DNA from: Planctomycetota bacterium
Lineage (GTDB): Bacteria; Planctomycetota; UBA1135; UBA2386
NCBI GenBank assembly: GCA_019636245.1
Contig: JAHBXX010000008.1
Location: 78,243-142,242 of the forward strand
Direction of reading: 5' to 3'
DNA length: 64,000 nucleotides
The first letter of the stretch is position 1. Every line of letters starts with the position of its first letter. Of the stretch, positions 25,177 to 34,394 are shown piece after piece. Below the pieces are notes generated by a model. That model saw only the letters and a list, made by a program, of their open reading frames with translations. It did not search any database and was not told where the DNA came from. The position numbers were made by a program, and so were the translations under genes.

Positions 25177-26202
25177 ATGGGTCTCCGATCGCGCTGCCGG
25201 GCCTGGCCGTGCCGATGGCTCCTGGCGCTGGCCCCGGCGGCGACCGGCCTGCCGGGAGTGGCGCAGGAGCCGGCGGCGCCGCCTTGGCCGCAGACCGAGC
25301 GCTGGCTGCAGTCCGACCAGGCTGCGCGGCCGGCGCTGGAGGCCGCGGTCGCCGAACTGCTGCTCGACCCGCCCGCAGGTTGCGCGTGGCTCGGCGCGCA
25401 GCTGCGCGCCGAGGCGGGCCCCGAGCGGCGCAAGGGGCTGACGGCGCTGGTGGCGCACACGACCCTCGAGTTCGTGCGGCGGCAGCGCGAGAGCGGCGTG
25501 CGGTTCGTCGGCCAGTACCTGCCCCTGCAGCCAATGCAGCCGCAGGTGGGGGACTTCCTGTTCGGCCTGCTGCTCGACACGCCCGACTGGTTCCCGCACA
25601 CGCACCGCGTGCGGCTGGTCCCGGCGTTGCGCGATCTGCAGCCGGTCTCGCCGGGCGCGCCGAGGCTGGGCCGCGTGCTCGCCCTCGCCGAGGACGAGGA
25701 GCGCGAGCCGGAACCGCTGCGGGGCGCCTTGGCCTGCCTCCTCTGGCAGTGGGGACTGCCCGAGCTCGCGCAACAGCGTCTGGACGCGCTGCGGCGGCAG
25801 AGCACCGAAGGCGACGCCGAGGACCGCCTGCGCGTGCTGCTCGAACTGGCGGAACTGCAGTACGAGCTGCGCGAGTATCGCGCCGCCGCGGCAACGCATC
25901 GCGGCCTGCAGGCGATGGCGCGGAACGCCAACCTGCAACTCAAGCCGATCGACTTCTACCAGGCGGCGTGCGCGCACGCCCTGGCCGGCGAGGTCGATCG
26001 TGCCCTCGATGCACTCGACGCGTGCGCCGCGCTGCAGGCGTCGCCGGAGGTCGACAGCTCGCGCAAGCTCGAGCGCAGCCTGTTCGACGGCGACCCGGAA
26101 CTCGCCGCGCTGCGCCCGCATCCGCGGTTCGCCGGCATCGTCGCGCGGGCCTTCCCCGCCCCGCCGCCCGGCGCGGCCCCGGTCGAGCGTCCCCGCCGCT
26201 GA
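25177..26202 (+). CDS. Exported helical-repeat (TPR-like) protein
   Basis: The 341-residue protein has a signal-like N-terminus (WLLALAPAATGLPGVAQ) and mostly amphipathic helices. Segments such as RLRVLLELAELQYELREYRAAAATHRGL and YQAACAHALAGEVDRALDALDACAA resemble TPR units. It is sandwiched between lemA and the M48 protease gene, 3 bp before the latter, so it likely belongs to their operon. The start is uncertain: ATG 25177 is preceded by GGAGG at tight spacing, and an in-frame GTG occurs at 25114. Confidence 0.8.
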   Translation: MGLRSRCRAWPCRWLLALAPAATGLPGVAQEPAAPPWPQTERWLQSDQAARPALEAAVAELLLDPPAGCAWLGAQLRAEAGPERRKGLTALVAHTTLEFVRRQRESGVRFVGQYLPLQPMQPQVGDFLFGLLLDTPDWFPHTHRVRLVPALRDLQPVSPGAPRLGRVLALAEDEEREPEPLRGALACLLWQWGLPELAQQRLDALRRQSTEGDAEDRLRVLLELAELQYELREYRAAAATHRGLQAMARNANLQLKPIDFYQAACAHALAGEVDRALDALDACAALQASPEVDSSRKLERSLFDGDPELAALRPHPRFAGIVARAFPAPPPGAAPVERPRR

Positions 26203-26205
26203 CCT

Positions 26206-28020
26206 GTGTCGCTGCCCGTCACGTTCCTGGCCGGACTGCTGGTCCTGTTCGCCAACCGGGAGCTGCAGCGACCGATCGCCGGCAGCGGTCGTCCGGACGA
26301 ACTGCTGTCCTGGGCGCTGCTGCTGGCCTTGCCCGGCCTGATGGCGCTGTCGGCGCTGCGGTCGGTGCGCGCCAGCCTGGTCACCGGCCGGGAGGCGCGG
26401 ATGCCGCCACGCGCGCTGCTGCGGCTGTCGGCGGTCGCGACGCCGCTGTGCCTGCACCTGGTGCTGGGCGCAGGCGGCTGGTCGGATCTCGCCGAACGCG
26501 CGGCGAACGGCAGCCAGCTGGCCGACGTGCTGCTGCTGCTGCTGTCGCTGTTCCTGGCCGAGGTGCCGCGGCTGGCCCTGGCGACCGCCGCCGAGTTGCA
26601 CCTCGAGGTCGCCGACGGCGCGCTGGGGCGCCCGGTCGCTCGGGTGCTCCTGCCGAGCGCCGCCGACCTGTGGCCAGTGGTGCGCAGCCGCCTCGGCTGG
26701 CCGGCGTTGCTGGTCATGCCGTGCGCCCTGTTCGGCGCCGGCATCGACCTGCTGCGCCCGCAGCGTGAACTCTACACGCTGTTCCTGACGACCACCATCG
26801 GCGCCACCGCCGGCACGCTCGTGTTCTTCGCCGTCGCGTCGATGCTGCTGCCGTTCTGGTTCCGGGTCGCGTTCGGCGTGCGCCGCCGCCTGCCGGAACC
26901 GGCGGCGACGGCGCTGCGGCGCACCGCGGCGGCGCTGGGCTTCCCGCCCGCGCGCGTCCTGTTCCTGCCCACCGGCATGCGGGCGATGAACGCGATGATG
27001 GTGGGGCCCCTGCCGGTTGGGCGCTTCTTGTGCGTCACCGACGGCCTCGTGCGCACGCTCGACGTCGACGCCCTGACCGGGGTCGTGGCGCACGAAGTCG
27101 GCCATGCGCGACGCGGCCATCCGCTGCTGCTGATGACGCTGGCGGCCGTGCTGCCCGTGCTGCTGCCGGCCCCGCTGCGCGTGCTCGAGATCGACAGCCT
27201 CGACACGGCGTCGCAGGCCCTGCTCGCGGTCGCCTTCGTGATCGGCCTGTGGACCGTGGTGCGGGCGGTGGCGCACCGGTTCGAACACGAGGCCGACGCG
27301 GCCTCGGTGGAGGCGCTGGGGGCCTGGCCGTGCACGCACGCGCTGGCGGTGGTCGGTCGGATGGGGCTGCCCGGCCGCGGCGGCTGGCTGCGGCGCCACT
27401 TCACGCTGCATCCCGAGGAGCCCCGCCGCGCGCACTTCATGCGCCGCTACGAGCAGGAACCTGCGTTCCGGGCCTGGTTCCAGGCGAGCGGCCGCCGCCT
27501 GCGGGCCACGGTCGCCGCGGTGACGATCGCCACTGCCGCGGTCGCCGGCTGGGCCTGGGCGCACGAATGGCCGCTGGAGAAGGCGGTCTGGCGCTTCCAC
27601 GCCGGCGACTTCGTCGGCGCCGAGGCCGCCATGGTCGCGGCGGGGCAGCGTTTCGGCGGCAACGTGCCCGAACGCTGGCGCCAGCGCTGGGCGCGGCTCG
27701 GCGAGGAACTGGCGGCCGCGCACGAGCTGGCGCCCGGGGCTTCGAGCTGGGAGGAGGCACGAGCACCGCTCGCGGCCGCGGCCTGGACGCGCGGCGTGGC
27801 GGTGCTGCTCGGCGCCGGGCCGCGCGCGGCGCGGCCGTGGTTCGCGCTGGCCATCGACGCCGACGAGCCCGCCGAACTGGTGCGCCGCACGGTGTTCGAC
27901 TACTGCGAGGCGGCTGCCGACGAGGATCCGGAACGCATGGCGGCCGCCGCCGCCGTGGTGCGCCGGCTGGGGGTGCCGCCCGGCCTCGAGCCGGTCTTCG
28001 CCGAGCCGCCGCGCCGGTGA
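26206..28020 (+). CDS. M48-type membrane metalloprotease with extended C-terminus
   Basis: The 604-residue protein has several N-terminal membrane spans (to about residue 230), then the peptidase domain with HEVGH (296-300) and a second metal-ligand segment FEHEADAASVEALG (about 360), both as in HtpX/Ste24 enzymes. A further span (about 435-450) and a roughly 150-residue helical C-terminal extension follow. Members degrade or process membrane proteins. The start is GTG 26206. Together with LemA and the helical-repeat protein it forms an apparent unit. Confidence 0.9.
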   Translation: MSLPVTFLAGLLVLFANRELQRPIAGSGRPDELLSWALLLALPGLMALSALRSVRASLVTGREARMPPRALLRLSAVATPLCLHLVLGAGGWSDLAERAANGSQLADVLLLLLSLFLAEVPRLALATAAELHLEVADGALGRPVARVLLPSAADLWPVVRSRLGWPALLVMPCALFGAGIDLLRPQRELYTLFLTTTIGATAGTLVFFAVASMLLPFWFRVAFGVRRRLPEPAATALRRTAAALGFPPARVLFLPTGMRAMNAMMVGPLPVGRFLCVTDGLVRTLDVDALTGVVAHEVGHARRGHPLLLMTLAAVLPVLLPAPLRVLEIDSLDTASQALLAVAFVIGLWTVVRAVAHRFEHEADAASVEALGAWPCTHALAVVGRMGLPGRGGWLRRHFTLHPEEPRRAHFMRRYEQEPAFRAWFQASGRRLRATVAAVTIATAAVAGWAWAHEWPLEKAVWRFHAGDFVGAEAAMVAAGQRFGGNVPERWRQRWARLGEELAAAHELAPGASSWEEARAPLAAAAWTRGVAVLLGAGPRAARPWFALAIDADEPAELVRRTVFDYCEAAADEDPERMAAAAAVVRRLGVPPGLEPVFAEPPRR

Positions 28021-28041
28021 AGCGCCGCCGCCGGTGCGCAC

Positions 28042-30345
28042 CTAGTAGCGATTGGCCTCGACGGCCCAGGTCACGTCCTTGCGCCAGACCTCGTTGCCGC
28101 GGCGGTCGAACTCGCGCACGCGGTTGTTCTCGGCCACCAGCGTGTTGCCGTTGGGCAGGCGGTCGGCGTCGCTCGGCGAGTTCAGGCCGGTGAGTTCCCA
28201 CACCACCTTGCCGTCGCGGTCGATCTCGATCACCGTGCCCTTGTTGCGCAGCGTCACCAGCGTGTTGCCGTTGGGCAGACGATCGGCGTCGTGTGCGTTC
28301 GGCAGGCTGCGCACCTCCCAGACGATCTCGCCGCCCGGGTCGACCTCGAGCACGCGGTCCTTCAGCAGGTCGGCGATCAGCGTGTTGCCGTTGGGCAGGC
28401 GGTCGACGTCGAACGGCCGGATCTCCTTGGCGTACGACCAGACGATCGCGCCGGTCCGATCGACCTCGATGACGCGGCTGCCGAACGTGTCGGCGATCAG
28501 CGTGTTGCCGTTGGGCAGGCGGTCGGCGTCGTAGGGGTTCTTCAGGTCCTCGAACACCCAGACCACTTCCCCCTTGCGCGTCACCTCCTGCACGCGGCTG
28601 ACGTAGAACTCGGTGATCAGCAGGTTGCCGTTGTCGAGGCACTCGGCGTCCCAGGCGCCGAAGACGTCCTCGAGCACGAACACCACCCGACCCTGGTCGT
28701 CGACCTCGAGGATGCGGTTGTCGCTGTAGTCCGCGATCAGCGTGAAGCCCCACATCGCGCCGCCGCCGACCTCGAGCTCGATGTGCGTGACCTTGGTCAG
28801 CGGCAGCGCGGCGGCGCCGAGCAGCGGCACGCAGACCGCCAGGTGGTCGGGCGAGGTGTCGGCGACGAAGCCGATCAGCCGTTCGCCGGTGACCAGGTCG
28901 ACCCGCGTGTAGGCCGTCTGGTCGGGTTCGCTGGCCGGCGGCCGCACGAACAGGATGCCGGCCACCTCGGCGATGGGCAGCTCCTGCCGGCCGCCGTCAC
29001 GCAGGTCGATCGTCAGCTTGCCGGCAGCGGCGGCCAGCAGCCTGCCTTCGGCGAACTGCCCGCTGCGCAGCCGCACGCGGTCGTGCTCGACCGAGGCGCC
29101 GACCAGGCGGTCGAGCGCCGGATCGAGCGCAAGGCCCTGGATGGCCGCCCGCGGCAGCGCGAGGTCGCCGAACACCGGCGATCGCAGCCGCACCTGCTCG
29201 CCGTCGATGCCGAGCAGGTCGCCGATCACCAGGCTGCCCTGGTTGAGGAACAAGCGCACGCCCTGCTGCGGTTCGGCGGCGTGGCCGGGGAAGTCGATCG
29301 TGTCGCATTCGTGGAACGCGAGTTCGGCGGTCGGCAGGTGGGCGAAGGCGCCGACCAGGAGCTGGCTGTCGCCGTAGAGGCCGCCGAACCTGCCCTCGAC
29401 CTGGCGGCGGTCGGGCAGCTGGAACTTCGCCACCGTGGCGCCGCCGACGTTGGGCGCCCGGATGCCGGCGGCGGCGGCGACGACCGGGTCCGGGTGGTTC
29501 TTCAGGTCGGCGAGCAGGGCGGCTGCGCCGGCGTCGCTGCGCGCATGCATTCCGCGCACGATCGCGATCGACTCGGTGCGGTTCAGCTTCGTGCCGGCGA
29601 AACGACCGCCCTGCGCCGGCGGCCACAGCAGTTCGCGGCAGGACCCCAGCGCCCGGTCGGAGCGCATGCGGCCGAGCGCGGCGACGGCCGTCAGGCGGTG
29701 CACGCCCGCCTTGTAGACCACCATCTGCGCGACGGCGTCCGCCTCGTCGTCGCCGCCGAGCTTGCCCAGGGCCCGCAGGGCGCTGGCGGTGATGGTGGCG
29801 TCCGTGTGGCCGAGGGCGGACCGCAGCGCCCGCAGCAGGCGCGGCTCGGGCTCGAGGTGGAGGGCCGTCGTCGCCAGGCCGCGCAGCAGGCGGCGCTCGC
29901 GGTCCTCCTGTTCGGTGCCCTTGGCCGCCAGCGCCTCGAGGATCCTGGCGCAGCGGATCTGCTGCTCGAGCACCGCCGGTCGCTCCTTGCGCTGCTCGAT
30001 GCTCGCCACCGCCCGGCCGCCGATCTCGATCAGCGTGCGTTCGGCCTGTTCGCGCGCCTGCCAGCTCGGGTCGGCGAGCTGGTCGAGCAGGTGGTCGATC
30101 TTGAGCCGGTACTCGCGGTGGTCGCCGTGCAGCATCGCGACCATGGCGGTGAACGCGCGGTCGCGGTTGGCGACCAGCTTGCCGGTCTGCTCGAGGCGAG
30201 CGCCCAGGTCCTCGGACTGGAAGCCTGGGCAGGCCGCCGCGAGTTCGTCGCCCGTCCAGTCCTGGGACGCGGCCGTGGCCGTGGCCAGCAAGGCCGCGAG
30301 CGAGACCGACACAGCAGGGGAACGCATCGCGGGAAGTCTATGCAT
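28042..30345 (-). CDS. Exported HEAT-repeat and beta-propeller protein with 40-residue repeats
   Basis: The 767-residue protein has a signal peptide (SVSLAALLATATAASQ), HEAT-like helices (about 60-260) and a beta-rich middle. The C-terminal part (about 505-767) is made of 40-residue units, each containing a version of DADRLPNGNTLI followed by V.E.D..G.VVW. This unit resembles the arylsulfotransferase/PQQ-like propeller repeat. It probably binds ligand or partner proteins outside the cytoplasm; no catalytic residues seen. The start could also be ATG 30327. It is divergent from the large operon at 30556. Confidence 0.85.
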   Translation of the reverse strand: MHRLPAMRSPAVSVSLAALLATATAASQDWTGDELAAACPGFQSEDLGARLEQTGKLVANRDRAFTAMVAMLHGDHREYRLKIDHLLDQLADPSWQAREQAERTLIEIGGRAVASIEQRKERPAVLEQQIRCARILEALAAKGTEQEDRERRLLRGLATTALHLEPEPRLLRALRSALGHTDATITASALRALGKLGGDDEADAVAQMVVYKAGVHRLTAVAALGRMRSDRALGSCRELLWPPAQGGRFAGTKLNRTESIAIVRGMHARSDAGAAALLADLKNHPDPVVAAAAGIRAPNVGGATVAKFQLPDRRQVEGRFGGLYGDSQLLVGAFAHLPTAELAFHECDTIDFPGHAAEPQQGVRLFLNQGSLVIGDLLGIDGEQVRLRSPVFGDLALPRAAIQGLALDPALDRLVGASVEHDRVRLRSGQFAEGRLLAAAAGKLTIDLRDGGRQELPIAEVAGILFVRPPASEPDQTAYTRVDLVTGERLIGFVADTSPDHLAVCVPLLGAAALPLTKVTHIELEVGGGAMWGFTLIADYSDNRILEVDDQGRVVFVLEDVFGAWDAECLDNGNLLITEFYVSRVQEVTRKGEVVWVFEDLKNPYDADRLPNGNTLIADTFGSRVIEVDRTGAIVWSYAKEIRPFDVDRLPNGNTLIADLLKDRVLEVDPGGEIVWEVRSLPNAHDADRLPNGNTLVTLRNKGTVIEIDRDGKVVWELTGLNSPSDADRLPNGNTLVAENNRVREFDRRGNEVWRKDVTWAVEANRY
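28081..28680 (-). repeat. 120-bp tandem coding repeats
   Basis: The block beginning CGTGTTGCCGTTGGGCAG recurs exactly 120 bp apart, at 28141, 28261, 28381 and 28501, with a diverged copy near 28621. Flanking sequence within each unit is more variable. The period equals 40 codons, so this is a protein-level tandem repeat of a propeller blade; the central dozen codons are nearly identical in DNA. Confidence 0.9.
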
Positions 30346-30555
30346 CGCCCGGCGCCGCCGTCCGGTTCACCGCCGCGCGCCGCGAAGGTCGGAAACCTGC
30401 CCGGGACTCGCTGGCCGGCGGCCGACGACGTAGATTCCGGGCTGATCCCTCCTGCGCAGCCGCCGTTTGGTCGAGAACGGCGTCCATGCCGCTGCCGCCG
30501 GTCTCCTACCAGCGCGACTTGCCCGATCGAGGGCGCCCCGAACGGAACGACGGAA

Positions 30556-33285
30556 GTGCATCCCCGCAGGCGTAGTGTGGCATCGGCGGGCTGGCTCGCG
30601 GCAGCCGTGCTGGCCGCGGGCCCGGCGGCGGCCCAGGAACTGCGGGCCGAGGCGCCGGTCGGGGCGCAGCTGCAGGCGCCGGCCGCCGGCAGCGTCGAGG
30701 AAGGCGAACCGGTCGAGATGTTCGAGAACCCCAACCTCGACCGCTACCTGCGCCGCGCCCAGGCGTTCCTCGACCGCGACGACCACGCGGCGGCGATCCA
30801 GGTGCTGCAGGACGTCGTCGAGGGGCGCACCGTCGAGGTGATCGGCGGCGAGGAACAGGTGCCCGGGCCGCCGCCGCCCGCGGCCCCCGACGAGCGGCGG
30901 CCAGCGCGCCCGCCGTCCGCGCCTTCGCCGAGCGCCCTCGATGCGCGCCGCGCCGTGTTCTCGGCCGATGGTCGCCTCTACCGACCCGTGCGGCGGCTGT
31001 GCCACGAGCTGCTTTCGCGCCTGCCGGACGTGGGCATCGAGATCTACCGCGCCCGGCACGAGGCCGCGGCCGCCGAGCTGCTCGAACGGGCCCTCGCCGC
31101 CGGCACCACGCAGGCGCTCGAGGAGGTCGTCGACCGCTACTTCATCACCCTTCCCGCCGGCCGGGCGATGCAGCTGCTGGCGGATCGGCTGATGCACGCC
31201 GGTCGCTACCGCGCCGCGGTGCAGGTGCTGCGCGACCTGGCCGAGGTCTATCCGGCCGGGAACCGCCGCCGCCTCGGCGTCGACGACGTCTGGTGCGGGG
31301 TGAAGGCGGCCCTGTGCCTGCAGTTCGCCGGCGACCCCCAGGCCGCGCGCGAGGCGATGCGCGCCCTCGCCGCCGCCCGGCCCGGGGCGACGCTGCGCAT
31401 CCAGGGGGAACTGCACGCGCTCGCCGACCTCGTCGACAGTCCGATGTTCGCGGCGCGTGGCGCCGACGCGGGGCCGCCCGCGGCCAGCCGTTCGCGGCCC
31501 TACGGCATCGATCCGGCGACGGCGCAGCTGATCCCGGTCTGGCAGTACCGGTTCGCCGATCCCGATCCCTACCGCGAGCCGAAGGCCAGCCGGGGCGGCA
31601 GCCAGCTGGTGATCGTCGACGACGGGTCGCGGACCGCGACCATGCCGCACGCCGGCCGCTACGGACCCGGGACGTGGACGGCCTTCGTGCCGTCGGAGGG
31701 CGGCCCGGACGGCGAGCCCGGGGTGCTGTTCCTCGAGCACTTCCGCCTGCGCCTCGCCGGCGGCGAGACGGGCCTGTTGCTGGCCGAGGGCGATGGAGCC
31801 CCGGTGCCGCCGGCGCCGCGGGAGAACCACCCGCGTGTGCGCGTCGCCGCCAGCGACTTCGCGCTGCTGCGGCCGATCGCCGACGCCCAGCGCTGCTACG
31901 CCGTCCTCGGATTCGGCCGGGCGACCGCGGCCAACCTGGAGGCGCTGAAGGCCAGCGAACTGGTCGCCTACGACCGCGGCACCATGCAGCGCGCCTGGAC
32001 GTCGGCGCAGTGGCTCGACGGCGACGGCGGCCTGCGCGACGTGACCTTCCTCGCCGCGCCGACCGTGTTCGGCGAGCGCCTGCTGCTGCCGGCGGTGCAG
32101 CGCGGCACCTACCTGCTCGCCTGCCTCGAGCGCGGCACCGGCCGGCCGCTGTGGCTCTCGCCGATCCACGCCGGCGGCACGCCGTTCTTCAAGGCGCCGG
32201 GCGCGCCCGTCGTGGTGCAGGGCGGCATCGCCTACGTGCTGACCAACGCCGGCTGCGTGGCGGCGGTCGACGCCTTCAGCGGCGAGCCGCGCTGGATCCG
32301 CCGCTACGAACGCCACGATCCGCTGCGTCCCCCGGCGCGCCCGCAGCGCTCGCGGCAGGAGGAGATGTTCGGGCGCGAGCAGTTCCTGCAGGCCAACCTG
32401 AACGGCTTCCTGCCCAACGACCTGGTGGTGGCCGCGGGCCTCGTGGTGCTCGCCGCCTGCGATTCCGATCTGCTGCTCGGCCTCGACGGCGCCACCGGTC
32501 AGCCGGTGTGGATGCTCGACGGCGCCACGCGCTACGCGCCCTACGGTCGCCTGCGCGAACTCGTCGGCGCCGATGCCGACAGCCTGTTCGTGACCGCCGA
32601 CCGCGCGCTGGTCTGCATCGACCTGCGTGGCGGCCTGCTGCGCTGGGCGCGCGAACTGCCGGCGGTCGCGGGGCGCAAGTCGCCAGGCCGCGGCCGCGGC
32701 ACGATCGCCGGCGCGCACGTCCTGGTGCCCGGGGAGCGCGAGATCCTGGCCTTCGACACCAAGGGCGAACGGCCGCTGGTGCGTATCCCGCTGCCGGTGT
32801 TCGACCCCAGCCACGACCCGCTGGCGGGACCGTTCCATCTGGTCGCCCACGGCCCGTGGCTCGCGGCCGGCTTCCAGGGCGGCGTCGAGCTGTTCAGTTC
32901 GAGTGCGGCGCTGCAGGCGCAGGCGGCCCAGGTCGACGACGTCGGTCGCCGCGCCCGCCTGCTGGCGCTGGCCGGCGACCGGGCGGCCGCCGAGGCCGCC
33001 ATCGACGCGGCGCTGCAGGCGCCCGGGCTGGACGACGCCGCCCGCCGCACTCTCGGCGCGCAGTGGCTGGCCCTGGTCGCGGCGCGCGCGCGACCGCTCG
33101 CCCGTGGCGGCAGCGCCGACCGGGCCCTGGCGGTCCTCGATGGCGTGCTCGACCGCATGCAACCGCAGGAACTGCGCCTGCAGTGGCATCTCGCCCGGCT
33201 CGAACTGTGCAGCGAGGCGGCCGACCTGCGGGCGCGCGAACGCGAGCAGCAGCGCCTCTACGACTTCCTGGAGGGCAGGACATGA
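30556..33285 (+). CDS. Exported PQQ-like beta-propeller and helical-repeat protein
   Basis: The 909-residue protein has a signal peptide (SAGWLAAAVLAAGPAAAQ). A helical N-terminal domain holds TPR-like sequences (RYLRRAQAFLDRDDHAAAIQVL, about 60; YRAAVQVLRDLAEVYPAGN). A large propeller follows (about 310-790; units such as LACLERGTGRPLWLSPIHAGG, AAVDAFSGEPRWIRRYE, LLGLDGATGQPVWMLDGA), then a C-terminal helical tail. Start GTG 30556 is chosen because it gives a basic n-region before the signal; the frame upstream is a shadow of the opposite-strand gene. It is the first gene of the long operon and overlaps the next by 4 bp. Confidence 0.88.
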   Translation: MHPRRRSVASAGWLAAAVLAAGPAAAQELRAEAPVGAQLQAPAAGSVEEGEPVEMFENPNLDRYLRRAQAFLDRDDHAAAIQVLQDVVEGRTVEVIGGEEQVPGPPPPAAPDERRPARPPSAPSPSALDARRAVFSADGRLYRPVRRLCHELLSRLPDVGIEIYRARHEAAAAELLERALAAGTTQALEEVVDRYFITLPAGRAMQLLADRLMHAGRYRAAVQVLRDLAEVYPAGNRRRLGVDDVWCGVKAALCLQFAGDPQAAREAMRALAAARPGATLRIQGELHALADLVDSPMFAARGADAGPPAASRSRPYGIDPATAQLIPVWQYRFADPDPYREPKASRGGSQLVIVDDGSRTATMPHAGRYGPGTWTAFVPSEGGPDGEPGVLFLEHFRLRLAGGETGLLLAEGDGAPVPPAPRENHPRVRVAASDFALLRPIADAQRCYAVLGFGRATAANLEALKASELVAYDRGTMQRAWTSAQWLDGDGGLRDVTFLAAPTVFGERLLLPAVQRGTYLLACLERGTGRPLWLSPIHAGGTPFFKAPGAPVVVQGGIAYVLTNAGCVAAVDAFSGEPRWIRRYERHDPLRPPARPQRSRQEEMFGREQFLQANLNGFLPNDLVVAAGLVVLAACDSDLLLGLDGATGQPVWMLDGATRYAPYGRLRELVGADADSLFVTADRALVCIDLRGGLLRWARELPAVAGRKSPGRGRGTIAGAHVLVPGEREILAFDTKGERPLVRIPLPVFDPSHDPLAGPFHLVAHGPWLAAGFQGGVELFSSSAALQAQAAQVDDVGRRARLLALAGDRAAAEAAIDAALQAPGLDDAARRTLGAQWLALVAARARPLARGGSADRALAVLDGVLDRMQPQELRLQWHLARLELCSEAADLRAREREQQRLYDFLEGRT

Positions 33286-34319
33286 CGGCCCGATCGATGT
33301 TGTTCCTCGTCGTCGCCATGCTGGCGGCGCCCCGGCTGGCGGTGGCCCAGGACGCCTTCCCGCCGGGCGTCACGGCCGAGGTGCAGGAGGCGATCCAGCG
33401 CGGTCTGGCGTGGTTGTCCCGCAACCAGGGCAACGATGGCAGCTGGCGCAACGCCGGCGGCTACGGCAGCTACCCGGCGGCGATGACCGGGCTCGCCGGC
33501 ATGGCGCTGGTCGCCGGCGGTTCGACGCCGACGCGCGGCCGCCACTGGCGCGAGGTGCGACAGTCGGTCGACTTCCTGCTCAAGCACGCCGACGCCGGCA
33601 GCGGCGTGATCTCCGTGCCGCAGGAGGAGGGGCGCAGCATGTACGGCCATGGCTTCGCGACCCTCTACCTCGCGTCCGTGTTCGGCATGGAAGAGGACCT
33701 GCGCAAGCAGGAGAAGCTGAAGCGCGTGCTCGACCGGGCGGTCGCCCTGATCGCCGCCGCCCAGTCGACGGCCGGCGGCTGGATCTACACCCCGGATTCG
33801 AACAGCGACGAAGGCAGCGTCACGGTCACCCAGGTGCAGGCCCTGCGCGCCTGCCGCATGGCGGGCATCGTCGTCGACAAGAAGACCGTCGACCGGGCGA
33901 TCGACTACATCAAGCGCTGCCAGAACGCCGACGGCAGCATCCGCTACAGCCTCAACTCGGGCGGCGGCGGCCGGCCGGCCATCACCGCCGCCGGCGTCGC
34001 GGTGCTCTACAACGCCGGCGTCTACGACGACCAGCCGTTCGTCGACAAGGCGGTGCAGTACTGCAAGAAGCACATCCAGGTCTCGGTCGACAACACCGGC
34101 CACCACTACTACACGCACCTGTACTGGAGCCAGGCGCTCTACCAGCGCGGCGGTGACGACTGGCGCGACTACTACGCCAAGATGTCGAACTGGCTGCTGA
34201 AGCAGCAGCGCAAGGACGGCAGCTGGGAAGGCGACGGCATCGGCGCGGTCTACGGCACCGCGATCGCGCTGATCGTGCTGCAGCTGCCCTACGCGCTGGC
34301 GCCGATCTACCAACGCTGA
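33282..34319 (+). CDS. Exported prenyltransferase/squalene-oxidase-repeat protein
   Basis: The 345-residue protein has a signal peptide (MLFLVVAMLAAPRLAVAQ) and an alpha/alpha toroid built from repeats ending in a DGS(W) motif: SRNQGNDGSWR, QNADGSIRYS and KQQRKDGSWEGDG. It lacks the DxDD motif of squalene-hopene cyclase, so it is not expected to make hopanoids. Such proteins are abundant beside BatA-type genes in planctomycetes; their role is unknown. Start ATG 33282 overlaps the preceding stop. Confidence 0.9.
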   Translation: MTARSMLFLVVAMLAAPRLAVAQDAFPPGVTAEVQEAIQRGLAWLSRNQGNDGSWRNAGGYGSYPAAMTGLAGMALVAGGSTPTRGRHWREVRQSVDFLLKHADAGSGVISVPQEEGRSMYGHGFATLYLASVFGMEEDLRKQEKLKRVLDRAVALIAAAQSTAGGWIYTPDSNSDEGSVTVTQVQALRACRMAGIVVDKKTVDRAIDYIKRCQNADGSIRYSLNSGGGGRPAITAAGVAVLYNAGVYDDQPFVDKAVQYCKKHIQVSVDNTGHHYYTHLYWSQALYQRGGDDWRDYYAKMSNWLLKQQRKDGSWEGDGIGAVYGTAIALIVLQLPYALAPIYQR

Positions 34320-34384
34320 TGGCGGACCGCCCGACCATGCGACAGACTCCCACGAACGCGGCGCCGAGGCCGCTCCGCCGCTGA
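34319..34384 (+). CDS. Possible 21-residue coupling peptide
   Basis: An ATG overlapping the preceding stop (TGATG) opens a 21-codon frame encoding MADRPTMRQTPTNAAPRPLRR and stops 10 bp before the batA-like start. It fills the only sizeable gap in an otherwise overlapping operon. It may simply be a chance frame that keeps ribosomes moving to the next gene. No family known. Confidence 0.25.
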   Translation: MADRPTMRQTPTNAAPRPLRR

Positions 34385-34394
34385 CGGGCCCGCG

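Noticed and set aside
28081..28680. Regular repeats that might suggest a CRISPR array
   Set aside because: The period is 120 bp, the repeats are in frame within a coding sequence, and the spacing matches 40-residue propeller blades; no cas genes.
28291..30555. The long upstream extension of the propeller gene frame at 30556
   Set aside because: This part is the complement of the minus-strand HEAT/propeller gene and carries no signal or domain. The signal peptide begins near 30556.
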